64,000 bases of DNA. It comes from Voacanga thouarsii. Its lineage: Eukaryota > Streptophyta > Magnoliopsida > Gentianales > Apocynaceae. The position numbers and the translations under genes are program-made. Shown in pieces: positions 46,813 through 57,900 of this stretch (positions are counted from its first letter, which is position 1; each line of letters opens with the position of its first letter). The stretch spans positions 496,001 through 560,000 of the forward strand of contig JANUWF010002421.1 of NCBI GenBank assembly GCA_026120185.1. Reading direction: 5' to 3'. The notes beneath the pieces were generated by a model. The model saw only the letters and a list, made by a program, of their open reading frames with translations, was not told where the DNA came from and did no database searches.

Positions 46813-48655
46813 TGATGATTGTCTATATTTTCTCAATCACTCTTGTTTTTCCTTTCTCTTTTAATGTTTTTTCTTTTCCGTAGTTTTTGCTTTCTTCCTT
46901 TGTTTGTACTATTTTTTTTTCTTTTATTTTTGGCTTTATTTCCTTTTCTAGTTTTTATGCTTTGATGTGCTCTTTTGTATTTTTCTTTTTAAGTACTTTG
47001 CCGATGCCTCATTCTTCAAGCATTCAGCTCTTGTACAACACATTCAATAATGAATGGAAGTTTATTTTTCTTATCTCTTCTTCTTTATATTTTTGGTCCC
47101 TTAGCATTGTTTATTCCTTGTTATATTTATTTGGCCATTGAGAACAATGTCCAATTTAACTGTGGGGGAGTGATTTGATTGACAAGTCTTCTATATATAT
47201 ATTTTAGCCTTCTTGGGAGCAAACATTTTGACATTTTGAAAAATAATTTTTTTTCAAAATTTTTCTAACTTTCTTTGAGATTTCAAGTTATATTTTTAAT
47301 GCATGTCTTTATGATAGATTATAGAACATGTGTTCTAAATCATTTATTACTTATGCGTGACTTTTTACACGCACTTGGACGAAGTAGTTCTTGATCAAAT
47401 GCTTTGTATTGTTCTTAAACCTATTTTTCTACTAAAATTCATTGAATATTCTAGAACTTATTTGAATACCTCTCGAGGCAAAATAAGAAAGACAATCATG
47501 ATTTAACTTAGGGATGATGGTAATAGGCCTTCTTTGGATAGTTTGAACTTTTCAAGCCTACCTATTGTTATATTATCTCTAGTGCCTCTTTTGAGCCTAA
47601 ATTATTTATTTCTTTCATTAAAACCCATCACAATACTTTGTCCATTGCTTGTTTCTAAGAGTTTGAATAATTTTTCAAATCTTTATACTCTTGATGGATG
47701 AAAGTATATGTAAGAGAATGTTGAGGAAGAATACTTGAAAAAGATCATGACTTGTTACTTTTAGTCATGTATCAATAGTGAATTGAGCTAGAAAGAGAAA
47801 AAAAGAAAGAGAAGAAAAAGAAAAGAGAGATTTCAAAACAAGAGAAGAAAAGAAACAGCTACTAGAAAAGATGGAAAGAAAGAAATTGAGAAAGAAAAGA
47901 AAAGCAACAGTAAGAGTGAAAAGAAGAGAGAAAAGAAAAAAAAGATTTTTTTTTTTAAAGGAAAAGAGAGATGAATGATCACAAAAGGGATGGTGACTGA
48001 GTTGCAAAAGTTAAGTTCATATAAAGTACTTGACACCATTGCTGAAAATTTGAGTAATATTGTGAAAGAAATAAAAAAGAGTTAATGAAAGAAGAAGAAA
48101 AAAAAAAAGAGAAAAAATGTAGGATTTACTTGAGTTGAGTTGTAATTGCTGAATAAGGTTATGGTTTGATTCATTTCTGGAATAGGAGAGCAAGAAGGGT
48201 TGGAAATTATTGATTCATTTGTTTATCCTTTTCTTGCGAACTCTCAGCTTCTTTGATATTTGAATCTCTTATATCCTTCATTTGATAAGCTACATTACAA
48301 GCCTTTAGCTTTACATTACAAGCTTGAAAGTCCTACTTGACCTAAATAGAATCATGATATATCTCAGATTAGTGGAGAAAGTGTATGGAAACTAAGCCTA
48401 TGGAATGCATATTCTTTTTGAACTAAATTCTTTCTAATGGTTTGAGAATATTGTTAAGTCTTGAGATGGTTCTACTAAGTCATTTATCACTTACATAAGT
48501 CTTGCATTTGTTGTGAAAGATGTAGTAGCATGTGTTTTATGTTCTTGAATGAAGATAGCATTAGAGATATTATTTTGAAATTGATTGAGTGATTTAATGA
48601 AACCTTGTGTTTTCCTCCTTGTCTATGATACTTTGCTTGAGGACAAGCAAAGACT
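46813..48655 (+). other. Non-coding 3' internal region of E2
   Basis: Matches E1 39075-40790. A purine-rich tract lies at 47790-47970. Minus-strand Ser/Phe/Leu ORFs there are low-complexity artefacts. Confidence 0.75.
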
Positions 48656-48670
48656 AAGTGTGGGGGAATA
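48656..48670 (+). other. Polypurine tract of E2
   Basis: AAGTGTGGGGGAATA directly before TGATAGGG. Confidence 0.88.
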
Positions 48671-50210
48671 TGATAGGGATAAATTAGTCATATTTTTGTT
48701 AGTTATTTGAGGCTCTTTTATGAAACATTTTGTTCAATAACTAGTCATATTCCTTCGTATTTGAGATTTTACCCTTGGAAAGATATTTTGTTCATTATTA
48801 CAGATTTTTGGGGTAAAACGAAGCAAAAACGTCGTAAAACAGAATAGAGGTAGCGGTTGGCCAAGACAGAGGAACCGACGCCGGCCATGCATTGTTTACA
48901 CGAACTTCGAAGTGATGAAAAAATGGTCAAAATAGAGCGGAACAGAATGGAACCGGCGTCGGCTCCAGTAGCCAAGGCAGCGCTAGTTGTACTCTAGACT
49001 GCGTGGTGCTGAAATCGAGACAAAATCGGCAAACAATTGAAGAAACAGAACACAACCAGCGCCGGCTCCGGCAACCTAAGCAGCGCCGACTGTGCCTTGA
49101 AGTTAAGGCGGTGCTTTGATTTTTCTACACTGTTTTTGATAATCTATGGAGTTTTAGTACTTTCCAACTTCTACTCGGCCAAGAACATTACACCAACGAG
49201 TTTAGGCACTTCCCAAGCCTATAAATAGATGGAAAACACAAGGGAAAAAAGGGAGAATTCACTGATCATCACAGAAAAATCACTCAAATCAAAGGAGGAA
49301 TTCTTCAATTCAAGGAGTGTTGTGAAAGAAGGTCTTCAAAGGAAGAAGAATGAGGCTTGTCTATCAATGCTTTCTTTTACTTTGTTTTCTTTTTCTTGAA
49401 CAATGATATGTTAATTGTTTTATTGTAATTTGACATTGTTTTAGATATTCATGATTTCTAGAGTTATTTGATCTTTTGATTAATTGATTGTTTTCTTGGT
49501 ATTTAGTTACTTGTACCTATTACGAGATTAATTGGTTATTTCTTCCTATTAACTTGCTTGGAAAAGGGGTTGATGGTGGTTTCAATTTATTGGTTTCATA
49601 TTGGTTATCTTTTAACTCGCTTGGAAAAAGGGTTAATTACTAAGAACAAGGTAATTGAAGGTTAATTGATGTATGTCAGGAATGGTTTCATTGGTTAATT
49701 TCATGTTTTATGTTTGCCAGGAATGGAAATTTAATCAAATGATTGTGTTTAATGCATCTTTTGGGTAAGACTGGTTGAGACAAGAATACAATGCTAAGTT
49801 ATCTAGAAGTTAGGGATTTATGGATTGGAAAAGAAGTGGTCTACTTTAATCCTTCATGATGCTAAGAGAATGATTAGTTATGATAATGATTAGGTACTTT
49901 AAGGTCATGTTTGTCAAAACAATGGTTTAATTTACATAATTCTCCATCCTTGACATGTATGTATTTTTATTTTATTTTATTTTATTTTATTTTATTTCTT
50001 TTTCACTTTATCGAGTTAGTTAAACAATGAAAGAAGGGTGATTAGTGTATACTTGTTCCTTGAGGATCGACACTCGTTTGAACCCTATGTTGTGTTAATG
50101 ATGAGTACGCTTGCCCATATGTGTAATTTGGGTTTAACGTTTTAATGTAAACTTGATTGGGAATGTGTTTAGTTTTTATATGATTTTTATACCCAAATCC
50201 ATACGCATCA
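48671..50210 (+). repeat. 3' LTR of E2
   Basis: TGATAGGG...ACGCATCA. GC-rich modules lie at about 48848-49110, the TATA box at 49220-49227 and the ATTTT repeat near 49965-49995. It is followed by the AAGAA duplication. Confidence 0.94.
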
Positions 50211-50215
50211 AAGAA

Positions 50216-50478
50216 CCTTGCACCAACGAGTTTAAGCACTTCCTAAGCCTATAAATAAATGGAAAACATAAGAGAAAAAGGGGAGAATTCATTGATTATC
50301 ACATAAAATCACTCAAAATCAATGGAGGAATTCTTGAATTCAAGGATAATTGTACAAGAAGGTCTTCAAAGGAAGAAGAATGAGGCTTATCTATGAGTGT
50401 TTTCTTTTACTTTGTTTTCTTTTTCTTGAACAATGATATGTTAATTATTTTATTTCGATTCAACATTATTTTAAATAT
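50216..50478 (+). repeat. 3' LTR of E1, truncated end
   Basis: Follows the E1 LTR from CCTTGCACCAACGAG through the TATA region and the TTTCTTTTACTTTG stretch. Similarity stops at about 50478 (ATTTTAAATATTT), roughly 1 kb before the expected LTR end. Confidence 0.85.
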
Positions 50479-50589
50479 TTCTAATATGTGTTGAAAAGTA
50501 AATGTCATAATAATTGTTTATTTAAACATTCAAATATATGTGTCATTAAAACTACGTTAGGAAAACCATTTTTTGTTGTTCTGTATACT

Positions 50590-50668
<79 letters not shown>

Positions 50669-50699
50669 CATATCAGTATGTATTAATATAGATACACTA
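50479..50699. other. AT-rich stretch with adjacent (GT)n and (AG)n
   Basis: Unassigned sequence containing a GT run (about 50591-50618) followed directly by an AG run (about 50619-50668). Nothing else was recognised. No CACTA 5' terminus is present. Confidence 0.7.
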
Positions 50700-52515
50700 A
50701 ATACATATTGGCATATTAAATTAATGATCCAACATTAAATTTGTAAAAATTACAAAGATAAGTGCTATGACAAAATTTAAAGGTAATCATATATATTTTG
50801 GCATATAATCTAGCATAGTATTTAGAAAAATATCCAAAACCTAATGCATTTACAAAGACAGGTATATCAAATTAACGATTCAATTGTTAGAATTGTAAAA
50901 ATTAGTAATAAAAATGTTATGACAAAATTTTTAGGTAATCAGATATATTTTTGTACATAATTTAGCATAATATCTAAGAAAATATCCAAAATCTAACACA
51001 TTTACAAAGGTAGGAGTATCAGATTAATAATCCAACTGTTAGATTTGTTAAAATTACTACGAAAAGTAGTATGAAAAAATTTGAATATAATCGGATATAA
51101 TTTAGTAGATTATCTAGCATAATATCTAGAAAAATATCCAAACCTAACGCATTTACAAAAATAGGCATATCAAATTAATAATCGTACCATTGGATTTGTT
51201 AAAATCACAAACAAAAGTGTTATACAAAATTTGAAGGTAATCGAATATATTTTGGTGCATAATCTACAATAATATCTAAGAAAATATCTAAAATCTAACA
51301 CATTTACAAAGATATGTATATCAAATTAATGATCCAACGATTAGATTTGTTAAAATTTCTAATAAAAGTGTTACCACAAAATTGGAAGGTAATCGGATAT
51401 ATTTTGGCACATTATCTAGCATAATGTCTAAAAAATATCCAAAACCTAACACATTTTCAAAGATAGGCATATCAAATTAACAATCCAATTTTTAGATTTG
51501 TTAAAATTGTTAAGCAAAATGTTATGACAAAATTTGAAGGTGATCGGATATATTTTGGCACATAATTTAGTAAAATATTTCAAAAAATATCCAAAACCAA
51601 ATGCATTTACAAAGATTGGTGTATCAAATTAACGACCCAACCGTTAGATTTGTTAAAATTATTAAGAAAAATATTATGACAAAATTTGAAATTGATCAGG
51701 TGTATTTTTCACATAATCTAGCATAATTTATAGAGAAATATCCAAAACTTAACGCATTTACAAAGATAGGCGTATCAAATTCACGATCGAACTGTTAGAT
51801 TTGTTAAAATTATTAAGAAAAGTGTTATGACAAAATTTGAATATAATCGGATATATTTTAGTAGATTTTCTGCATAATATCTAGAAAAATATCTAAAACC
51901 TAATGCATTTACAAAGAGAGGCATATCAATTAAATGATCCAACCGTTAGATTTGTTAAAATTATTAAGAAAAGTGTTATGACAAAATTTGAGGGTAATCG
52001 GATATATTTTGGCACATAATCTAGCATAATATCTAGAAAAAATATCCAAAACCTAAAGTATTTACAAAGATAGGCAAAATAATTTAATGATCCAATCGAT
52101 GGATTTGTTAAAATTACTAAGAAAAATGTTATGACAAAATTTTAGGTCAATCCAATATATTTTGATACATAATCTAGCATAATATCTAAGAAAATATCCA
52201 AAACCTAACTCATTTACAAAAGCTAGGCCTATTAAATTAACAATCCAATTGTTAGATTTGTTAAAATTGCTAAGAAAAGTGTTATGACAATATTTGAAGG
52301 TTATTAGATATATTTTGCCACATTATCTAGCATAATGTTTAAAAAAAAAAATCAAAACCTAACGTATTTACAAAGATAAGCGTATCAAATTAATGATTCA
52401 ATCGTTAGATTTGTTAAAATTGTTAAGAAAAGTGTTATGACAAATTTTGAAGATAATCAGATATATTTTGTCACATTATCTAGCATAATATCTAGAAAAA
52501 TATATAAAAAAATCT
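50700..52515 (+). repeat. Tandem array of ~151-bp repeats, about 12 copies
   Basis: The landmark CATTTACAAAG recurs at 50847, 50999, 51150, 51301, 51452 (variant), 51604, 51755, 51906, 52059 (variant), 52211 and 52365 (variant): spacing 151-154 bases. Each unit also holds ATCCAACCGTTAGATTTG, GTTATGACAAAATTTGA, ATCGGATATATTTTGG and CTAGCATAATATCTAG. Units are diverged from each other. The array ends before a CACTA-type terminus and may be internal to that transposon. Confidence 0.92.
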
Positions 52516-52954
52516 TGGTAGTTAGTTCAAAAAACTTATGTAAAAATTAATAATATAGTAATATCAAAATTTGAACGCATGACTTAAATATAAACAATTA
52601 CCTCAACCTTGGTATCTAATGAAAGCTTCCATTTTTTGTTAATATTTTTTAATATTTGATAAAATAAGAAAAAATATTCTTTTTCCACAATTTAGTAAAA
52701 CTGTGGGTAATAAAATTTCTTTACCACAATTTCAAATCTCTATAGCAAAAATTTATTTTTACCCACATAATTTATAAATATGTGGTTAAAAAGAACTCTT
52801 ACCTACAGAAATATAGTCGTGACAAAATAAAGTATTACCAAAAATGTTTATATGTCACGGAATTCAAAAAATTTGGTAAAAACTAAGGTTTCACCACGGA
52901 TTTTGCTGTGTTACAAATAAAAGCATTGCCAAAATCTACTTTTTTTTTGTAGTG
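52516..52954 (+). mobile_element. CACTA (En/Spm) transposon, one end only
   Basis: The terminus TTTTTTTTTGTAGTG (ending 52954) is the complement of a CACTACAAAAA inverted terminal repeat. Subterminal repeats built on CCACAATTT, TGTGGTAA and ACCACGG-like motifs in both orientations (52685-52900) are typical of CACTA ends. TTG follows as the possible 3-bp target duplication. No CACTAC start was found to the left, so the other end is deleted, and no transposase ORF is present. Confidence 0.7.
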
Positions 52955-53377
52955 TTGTTGAGAAAATTGTGATGGTGTGTGAAATATGCAAGTTGCCGAT
53001 TTTGTTATGATCTGGTTTGTAGAAATACCACTTTATTCTTGATTGGAATTGTGTAAAAAATGATGTGTAAGAGAAATGAATGAACTAAGTGATATCTATA
53101 TGCTATGGAAGAAAGAGAACAAATATACAATAGGTTTGCTGGAAAACTGGATGCATTCCAGAAAATATAGAGTTAGTTTTCGTCCAGTAGTTCTGTAATG
53201 TCCCTGGACTTGAACAAAGCAAGTTCACAGCTTTATAGCTAATGATTCTAGGAATGTTTTGGCATAGGTTTGAAGTTAATTGGATTAAAAGTTATGATGA
53301 AAAGAGTAAAAGGTGCCAAATCAGTAACAGGATTCCTCTAGTGGAACTTTGTGTTCAAAATTGAACATAATGAACAA
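52955..53377 (+). repeat. Gypsy LTR-like fragment F, left part
   Basis: Non-coding, with LTR-like text such as GGTTTGAAGTTAATTGGAT and AAAAGTTATGATG. It continues at 61199 after copia 2. The LTR start is missing. Confidence 0.5.
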
Positions 53378-53382
53378 GAGAA
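53378..53382. repeat. Target-site duplication of copia 2 (GAGAA)
   Basis: GAGAA is repeated at 61194-61198; the flanks join as one continuous LTR-like sequence. Confidence 0.93.
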
Positions 53383-54480
53383 TGTTAGTGTTATGCCCTA
53401 GAGGCAATCACTTGTACATTGTATATGACACATTTTATTTTAGTAAAAGACATTATTTATCTTACAGTTTCTATTGTTTACTTTTGTGTAAAATAACTGT
53501 TAGATAAAGTCCTTAGTACAACACTGTGTTAAGGAAATCATGATAGAGATCATGATACGAGATTCCTACTACACTGTATGGTGTTTGTACTTAAATAGTA
53601 CCTAGTCTTAGTATTAATAAGATAGAACATTATTAATGTGTTAAGACTAGCATGTGTTAGACTTCTTGATTTGATCAGGCAGTGGTTCTCATATCCATGA
53701 GTATTGAGATACTCAAAGTTAACACGTGGATGCTTGTTAATGGAATAAGTACATTGGATGACCTAACTTTAAGATAATCACATGGATAACTATTTAGTGC
53801 CAATAATATAATCTCAATATAGTAAACGTGCAAGTATCCTTAGACTTGAGATCTCCAAGGTACTTTGTTTGCTAAGCATTGTGCTTTGATTCCAATCTCT
53901 GGAGCCAAATTGAGGGCCGCCTATGGAATGGATATTGGGTATATTGTGAGGTAAACGAAAGTAGTTGAGAGGGTTAATAAAGGATTCATTACTCCTAATA
54001 GTAGGGGCGAATGTCTCACGGCCACTTGTAAGCATTACTACTCGAAAAGTCCTTGGCCAATGCGATTGTGTATTGGAAACAGTTCCAATTGATACACATC
54101 TAGAGTAGTAGGTTCCTAGTACAGGTACTATTGTATTCGGTGTAGAATTAATTCTTGAGGGAGTTGGCACTAATTCTGTACTCCAAACTGAATGAGATAT
54201 TGTGTGGTGAAAGGAGTTAATTGCATTGTGCTTTGTTATTAACGGGTTCATGTCAAGCCACTTGACTTCCTAGACTCTTAGGTGGTCATGATATGTTGCT
54301 AGATACCGCTCATGATCTAGGAATATAGGTTTATTAATTGATGAATTAATAAACCAATCCTGATTAGAATTAATATGATTAATTCTAATTAATTATGGAT
54401 TATTAATCTCAAAGACGTTTAGATTAATTCATGTTCGCTACCAATTGATTGGGATACCTAATAGGTCACACACAATAGAG
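53383..54480 (+). repeat. 5' LTR of copia 2, 3' end deleted
   Basis: Aligns with 59397-60494. The last ~700 bases of the LTR, the primer-binding site and the first ~650 bases of leader are missing. The junction CAATAGAG/AAATCTCATT joins LTR to leader over a shared AGAG. Confidence 0.92.
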
Positions 54481-55663
54481 AAATCTCATTTGATGAGAGA
54501 TGGGACTCAAAAGCATTTTCTCAAAATTAGTTTTGAGATAAACAATTTTATTTTTCAAAATAGTGATTTTGAAAATTTAAAATTAATGTATTTTTCTATA
54601 ATGTTGATTTTAGAATTTGTTTTATTATTCTAAAATAGTGATTTTGGAATAATAAAACTTATATGTTTATTTTGTTTAAGCATAACTAATGGCATGGTGG
54701 ATTGTTATGGACTAAAACCAATTATATCTATTCATGCATTTTACAATTTTGGTTTTTTATGAAATAGGGCTTGCGTGTCTTATCTTCTCTAGAATTCTTA
54801 TGTAATTCTCTTCTCATCTAATTCCCCTCAAATGTAACTCGAGGTTTTTTCGCTTTAGGAAACTATGTAATTAGTTTATATAGGTTAGATAGGAGAAGAG
54901 TTATTCTATTTTGGAGATGGCAACCAAAATAAGTCGAGAAGATAAGACCTACTTAAATCATGCATGAACATATAGGGTTAACTATATCAATTTTTTTTAT
55001 AGCTCAAAGAAATTAATTTAGGATAAAGTTCATAACCATACCACGTAATCGCTTTATTACCAAGATTATCAATTATGTGATTTATTGATTTTTATGCATG
55101 TCATTTATTGAAATCACTAAAAGGAACAAATCCCTCAATTAATATTAAACATAATTCCTTCTATTAATATAGTAAGAATGAGAGTCTTTTTTCGAGACCA
55201 GGTTGTTGGGCAAACTCAAGCCTACTTGACATCGGGCATGTTCAAACTATGTAATTAAATTCTCGATTAATGGGTTGGTCTAACTAAATTCTTTATCCCA
55301 GTTGGGCAAACTCAAGCATAAAGAAATTTAGAGGAAAAGTTGGGGTAGTCCAAGTGGCTTTAAGATTAAAAGATGTTAATCACCCAATGAACCAGTAGCT
55401 ATATACGATGTAATTGGTATTGGATATCTACTAATAAACTCAAGGGTGGCTCGTTGGGCAAACCCAAGGTTATTCTTGAGGAATTTTGATACCGGTCTAC
55501 TAGGAAAGTTTCCAACGGGCTTTCCCAAATTAGTAGTGGGGGCTATTGGTTTAAGTGAAATAGTGGAGTAAAAATGCTTCTAATTAAAGTCTTAATTATT
55601 TGCATTTCATATGCATATACAGTAACTAATCCTCTCTATCTTTACATCTAGGACACTTGCATC
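54481..55663 (+). other. Partial leader of copia 2
   Basis: Corresponds to copia 1 leader from about 2734 on, lacking the GC hairpin segment. Non-coding; the short ORF at 54445 is not supported. Confidence 0.75.
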
Positions 55664-56460
55664 ATGTCAACAAACCTAAACATACGTAACATCTTGGAAA
55701 CCAATAAGTTAAACGAATTAAACTATCTCGACTAGTATAGAAATTTGAAAATCGTTCTCAAATCGGAAAGGTTGCTCTATGTGCTAGATGCTCCTATCCC
55801 GCCACCACCAGCTCAAGATGCTTATGCTGATGAGCATGCTGTCCAAAAAAGGTACAAGGAGGATAGTGATACAACATCATGTATTATGCTAGTATCCATG
55901 ACTCCTGCGTTGCAAAAACGGTACGAGCATATGATGCTCAATCGATTATACTATATCTTCGAGAGCTGTTTGATGCTCAAGCTAGAACTAAGAGATACGA
56001 GATCTCGAAGCAACTATTTCGTTCCAAAATGGTAGAGGATTCTTATGTGGCCACACATGGGCTGAAGATGCCGGGTTTAATAGAGAAGCCTGGATCTCTC
56101 AGGTTCGCGATGGGTCATGATTTAAATGTTGACTTAATTCTGCAATCTTTGCCTAATAGTTTCTTACAATTTATGATTAACCATCAGATGAATAACATTA
56201 AGTCCACCATTCTTGAGTTGATCAATCTTCTCAAAACTGTGGAGTCCTCCATGAAGAAGGATTATAATGTAGTTTTAATGGTAGAATCTTCTTCTAAGAA
56301 GAAAGTTCAAAAGAAGAAGAAGGCTCCCATGAAGCCCAATGGTGGTGTGAAGAAAAAGGACACTGTCACCAAGGGCCCATGCCATCATTATGGCAAGATG
56401 GGCCACTAGAGGCACAATTGCAAAGCCTACTTGGAGACCATTAAGGACAAGAAGCAGAAG
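55664..56460 (+). pseudogene. gag: Copia 2 gag pseudogene
   Basis: Keeps the start codon (MSTNLNIRNILETNKL) that copia 1 has lost. TAG replaces Trp at about 55735, and a 1-base change near 55930 shifts the frame (YEHM to MDAQ). Later parts match copia 1: DLILQSLPNSFLQF, KKKKAPMKPNGG and a broken knuckle CHHYGKMGH with stop (second Cys to Tyr, Trp to stop). Confidence 0.87.
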
Positions 56461-57900
56461 GAGAAGCTTACAAGCACTTCTACTTCTACTCCGAGTATAT
56501 TTATGATTGAGATAAATACTGCCTTTAGAAATAAGATATGGGTATTAAATACTGGATGTGGATCTTATTTGTGTAATAACTTACGGGGACTAAAGAGCAA
56601 TAGAAGGCTAGAGAAAGGGGATGTGGACCTACGTATTACAAATGGGGTAAAGATTGTTGCACTTGCTGTGGGGACAAACAAGCTGAACCTGCTTTCGAGA
56701 TTAATTCTAGAACTACAAAACTGTTATTATGTACCAGTTTTAATGAAAAACATTATCTCAGTTTCATGTTTAGACTTAAATGGATTTTAGTTGATATTTA
56801 AGAATAAATATTGTTCATTTTCATTGAATGATATTCATTATGGTTCAGCAACTCTTGTTAATGGTTTATATGTTCTAGACCTGGATAATCCAGTTCTCAA
56901 TATAAACAATAAGAATCCTAAAATGGATAACTCTAACACCTCTTACTGATGGCATTGTCGTTTGAGCCATGTAAACTAAAATTGTATTTCTAAGTTACAC
57001 AAGCTTGGTGACTTAGGGTCATTTGATTATGAATCATATGGCACATGCGAATCTTGTTTATTAGGCAAAATGACTAAAACTCCTTTTTAAAGAAAAGGAG
57101 AATGGGCCAAAGAGTTATTAGAACTCATACATTCTGGAGTATATGCCCCAATGTCAATACAAGCAAGAGGAGATTATAACTATTTCATAACCTTTATCGA
57201 TGATTTCTCATGATACGGGTATTTGTATTTAATGAAATATAAATCTAATGCATTTGAAAAGTTCAAAGACTTCAAGAATGAAATAGAAAAATAACTTGGC
57301 AAAAGTATTAAGACTCTAAAATCTAATTGAGAAGGAAAATACTTGAGCCAAGTATTTCTGAGTTATCTTAGAGATAATGGGATATTATCTCAATGGACTC
57401 CACCACATACACCTCAACATAACGGTGTATCTAAGTGAAGGAATCGAACCTTTCTAGACATGGTACAGACCATGATGGCTTCTGCAAATCTACCAAAATT
57501 GTTTTGAGGGGCATGCACTAGAAACTTCTGTTTATATACTAAATAGAGTTCCAACAAAAATGGTTGATTCTACCCCATTTGAGATGTTCTTTTGTAAGAA
57601 ACCAAATTTATCTCATTTGCGAGTATGGAGTTATCCTGCCTTTGTCAAAAGGCCACAGTCAGACAAACTTGATAGTAAGTTTAACAAGTGTTTATTTGTG
57701 GGAGATCCGAAAGAATCTTTCGGATATTACTTTTACCTATCTTCCAAAAGTAAATTATTTGTTTCGAAGCATGCCATCTTCTTAGAGAAGGAGCACATAC
57801 TCAAAGGGGACAGTGGGAGTAAAATTAAACTTAGTGAAGTTCAAGAAGATCAAACAAACAAGGATTAACCGTCTGATCCCACATCCACTGAGAGATAGAT
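56461..57900 (+). pseudogene. pol: Copia 2 protease and integrase pseudogene
   Basis: The protease active site reads WVLNTGCGSYLC: the catalytic Asp is now Asn. The pre-integrase zinc region has WHCRLSHVN, a stop, and ESCLLGKM. In the integrase the first catalytic Asp is Gly (HSGVYAP where copia 1 has HSDVCG), FIDDFS is kept, then PPHTPQHNGVS and a shifted C-terminal block FNKCLFVGDPKESFGYYFYL. Multiple stops and frameshifts are present. Confidence 0.87.

Larger units (their letters stand above)
41319..50210 (+). mobile_element. Athila-type gypsy element E2, gag plus env-like, no pol
   Basis: Structure: LTR 41319-42856, tRNA-Asp-type primer-binding site, gag, ~1.1 kb spacer, env-like ORF, ~1.85 kb non-coding region, polypurine tract, LTR 48671-50210. 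The LTRs are 1538 and 1540 bp. No protease, reverse transcriptase or integrase sequence is present between gag and the env-like ORF. The target duplication AAGAA proves insertion into the E1 3' LTR. Confidence 0.92.
36664..50478 (+). mobile_element. Athila-type gypsy element E1, pol-less, split by E2
   Basis: 5' LTR 36664-38158, tRNA-Asp-type primer-binding site, gag, long non-coding 3' internal region, polypurine tract, 3' LTR 40806-41318 continuing at 50216. E2 occupies 41319-50210. Reverse transcriptase, integrase and the env-like ORF are absent. The 3' LTR stops near 50478 without its end, so the outer target duplication cannot be checked (ATTGT lies before 36664). Confidence 0.85.
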
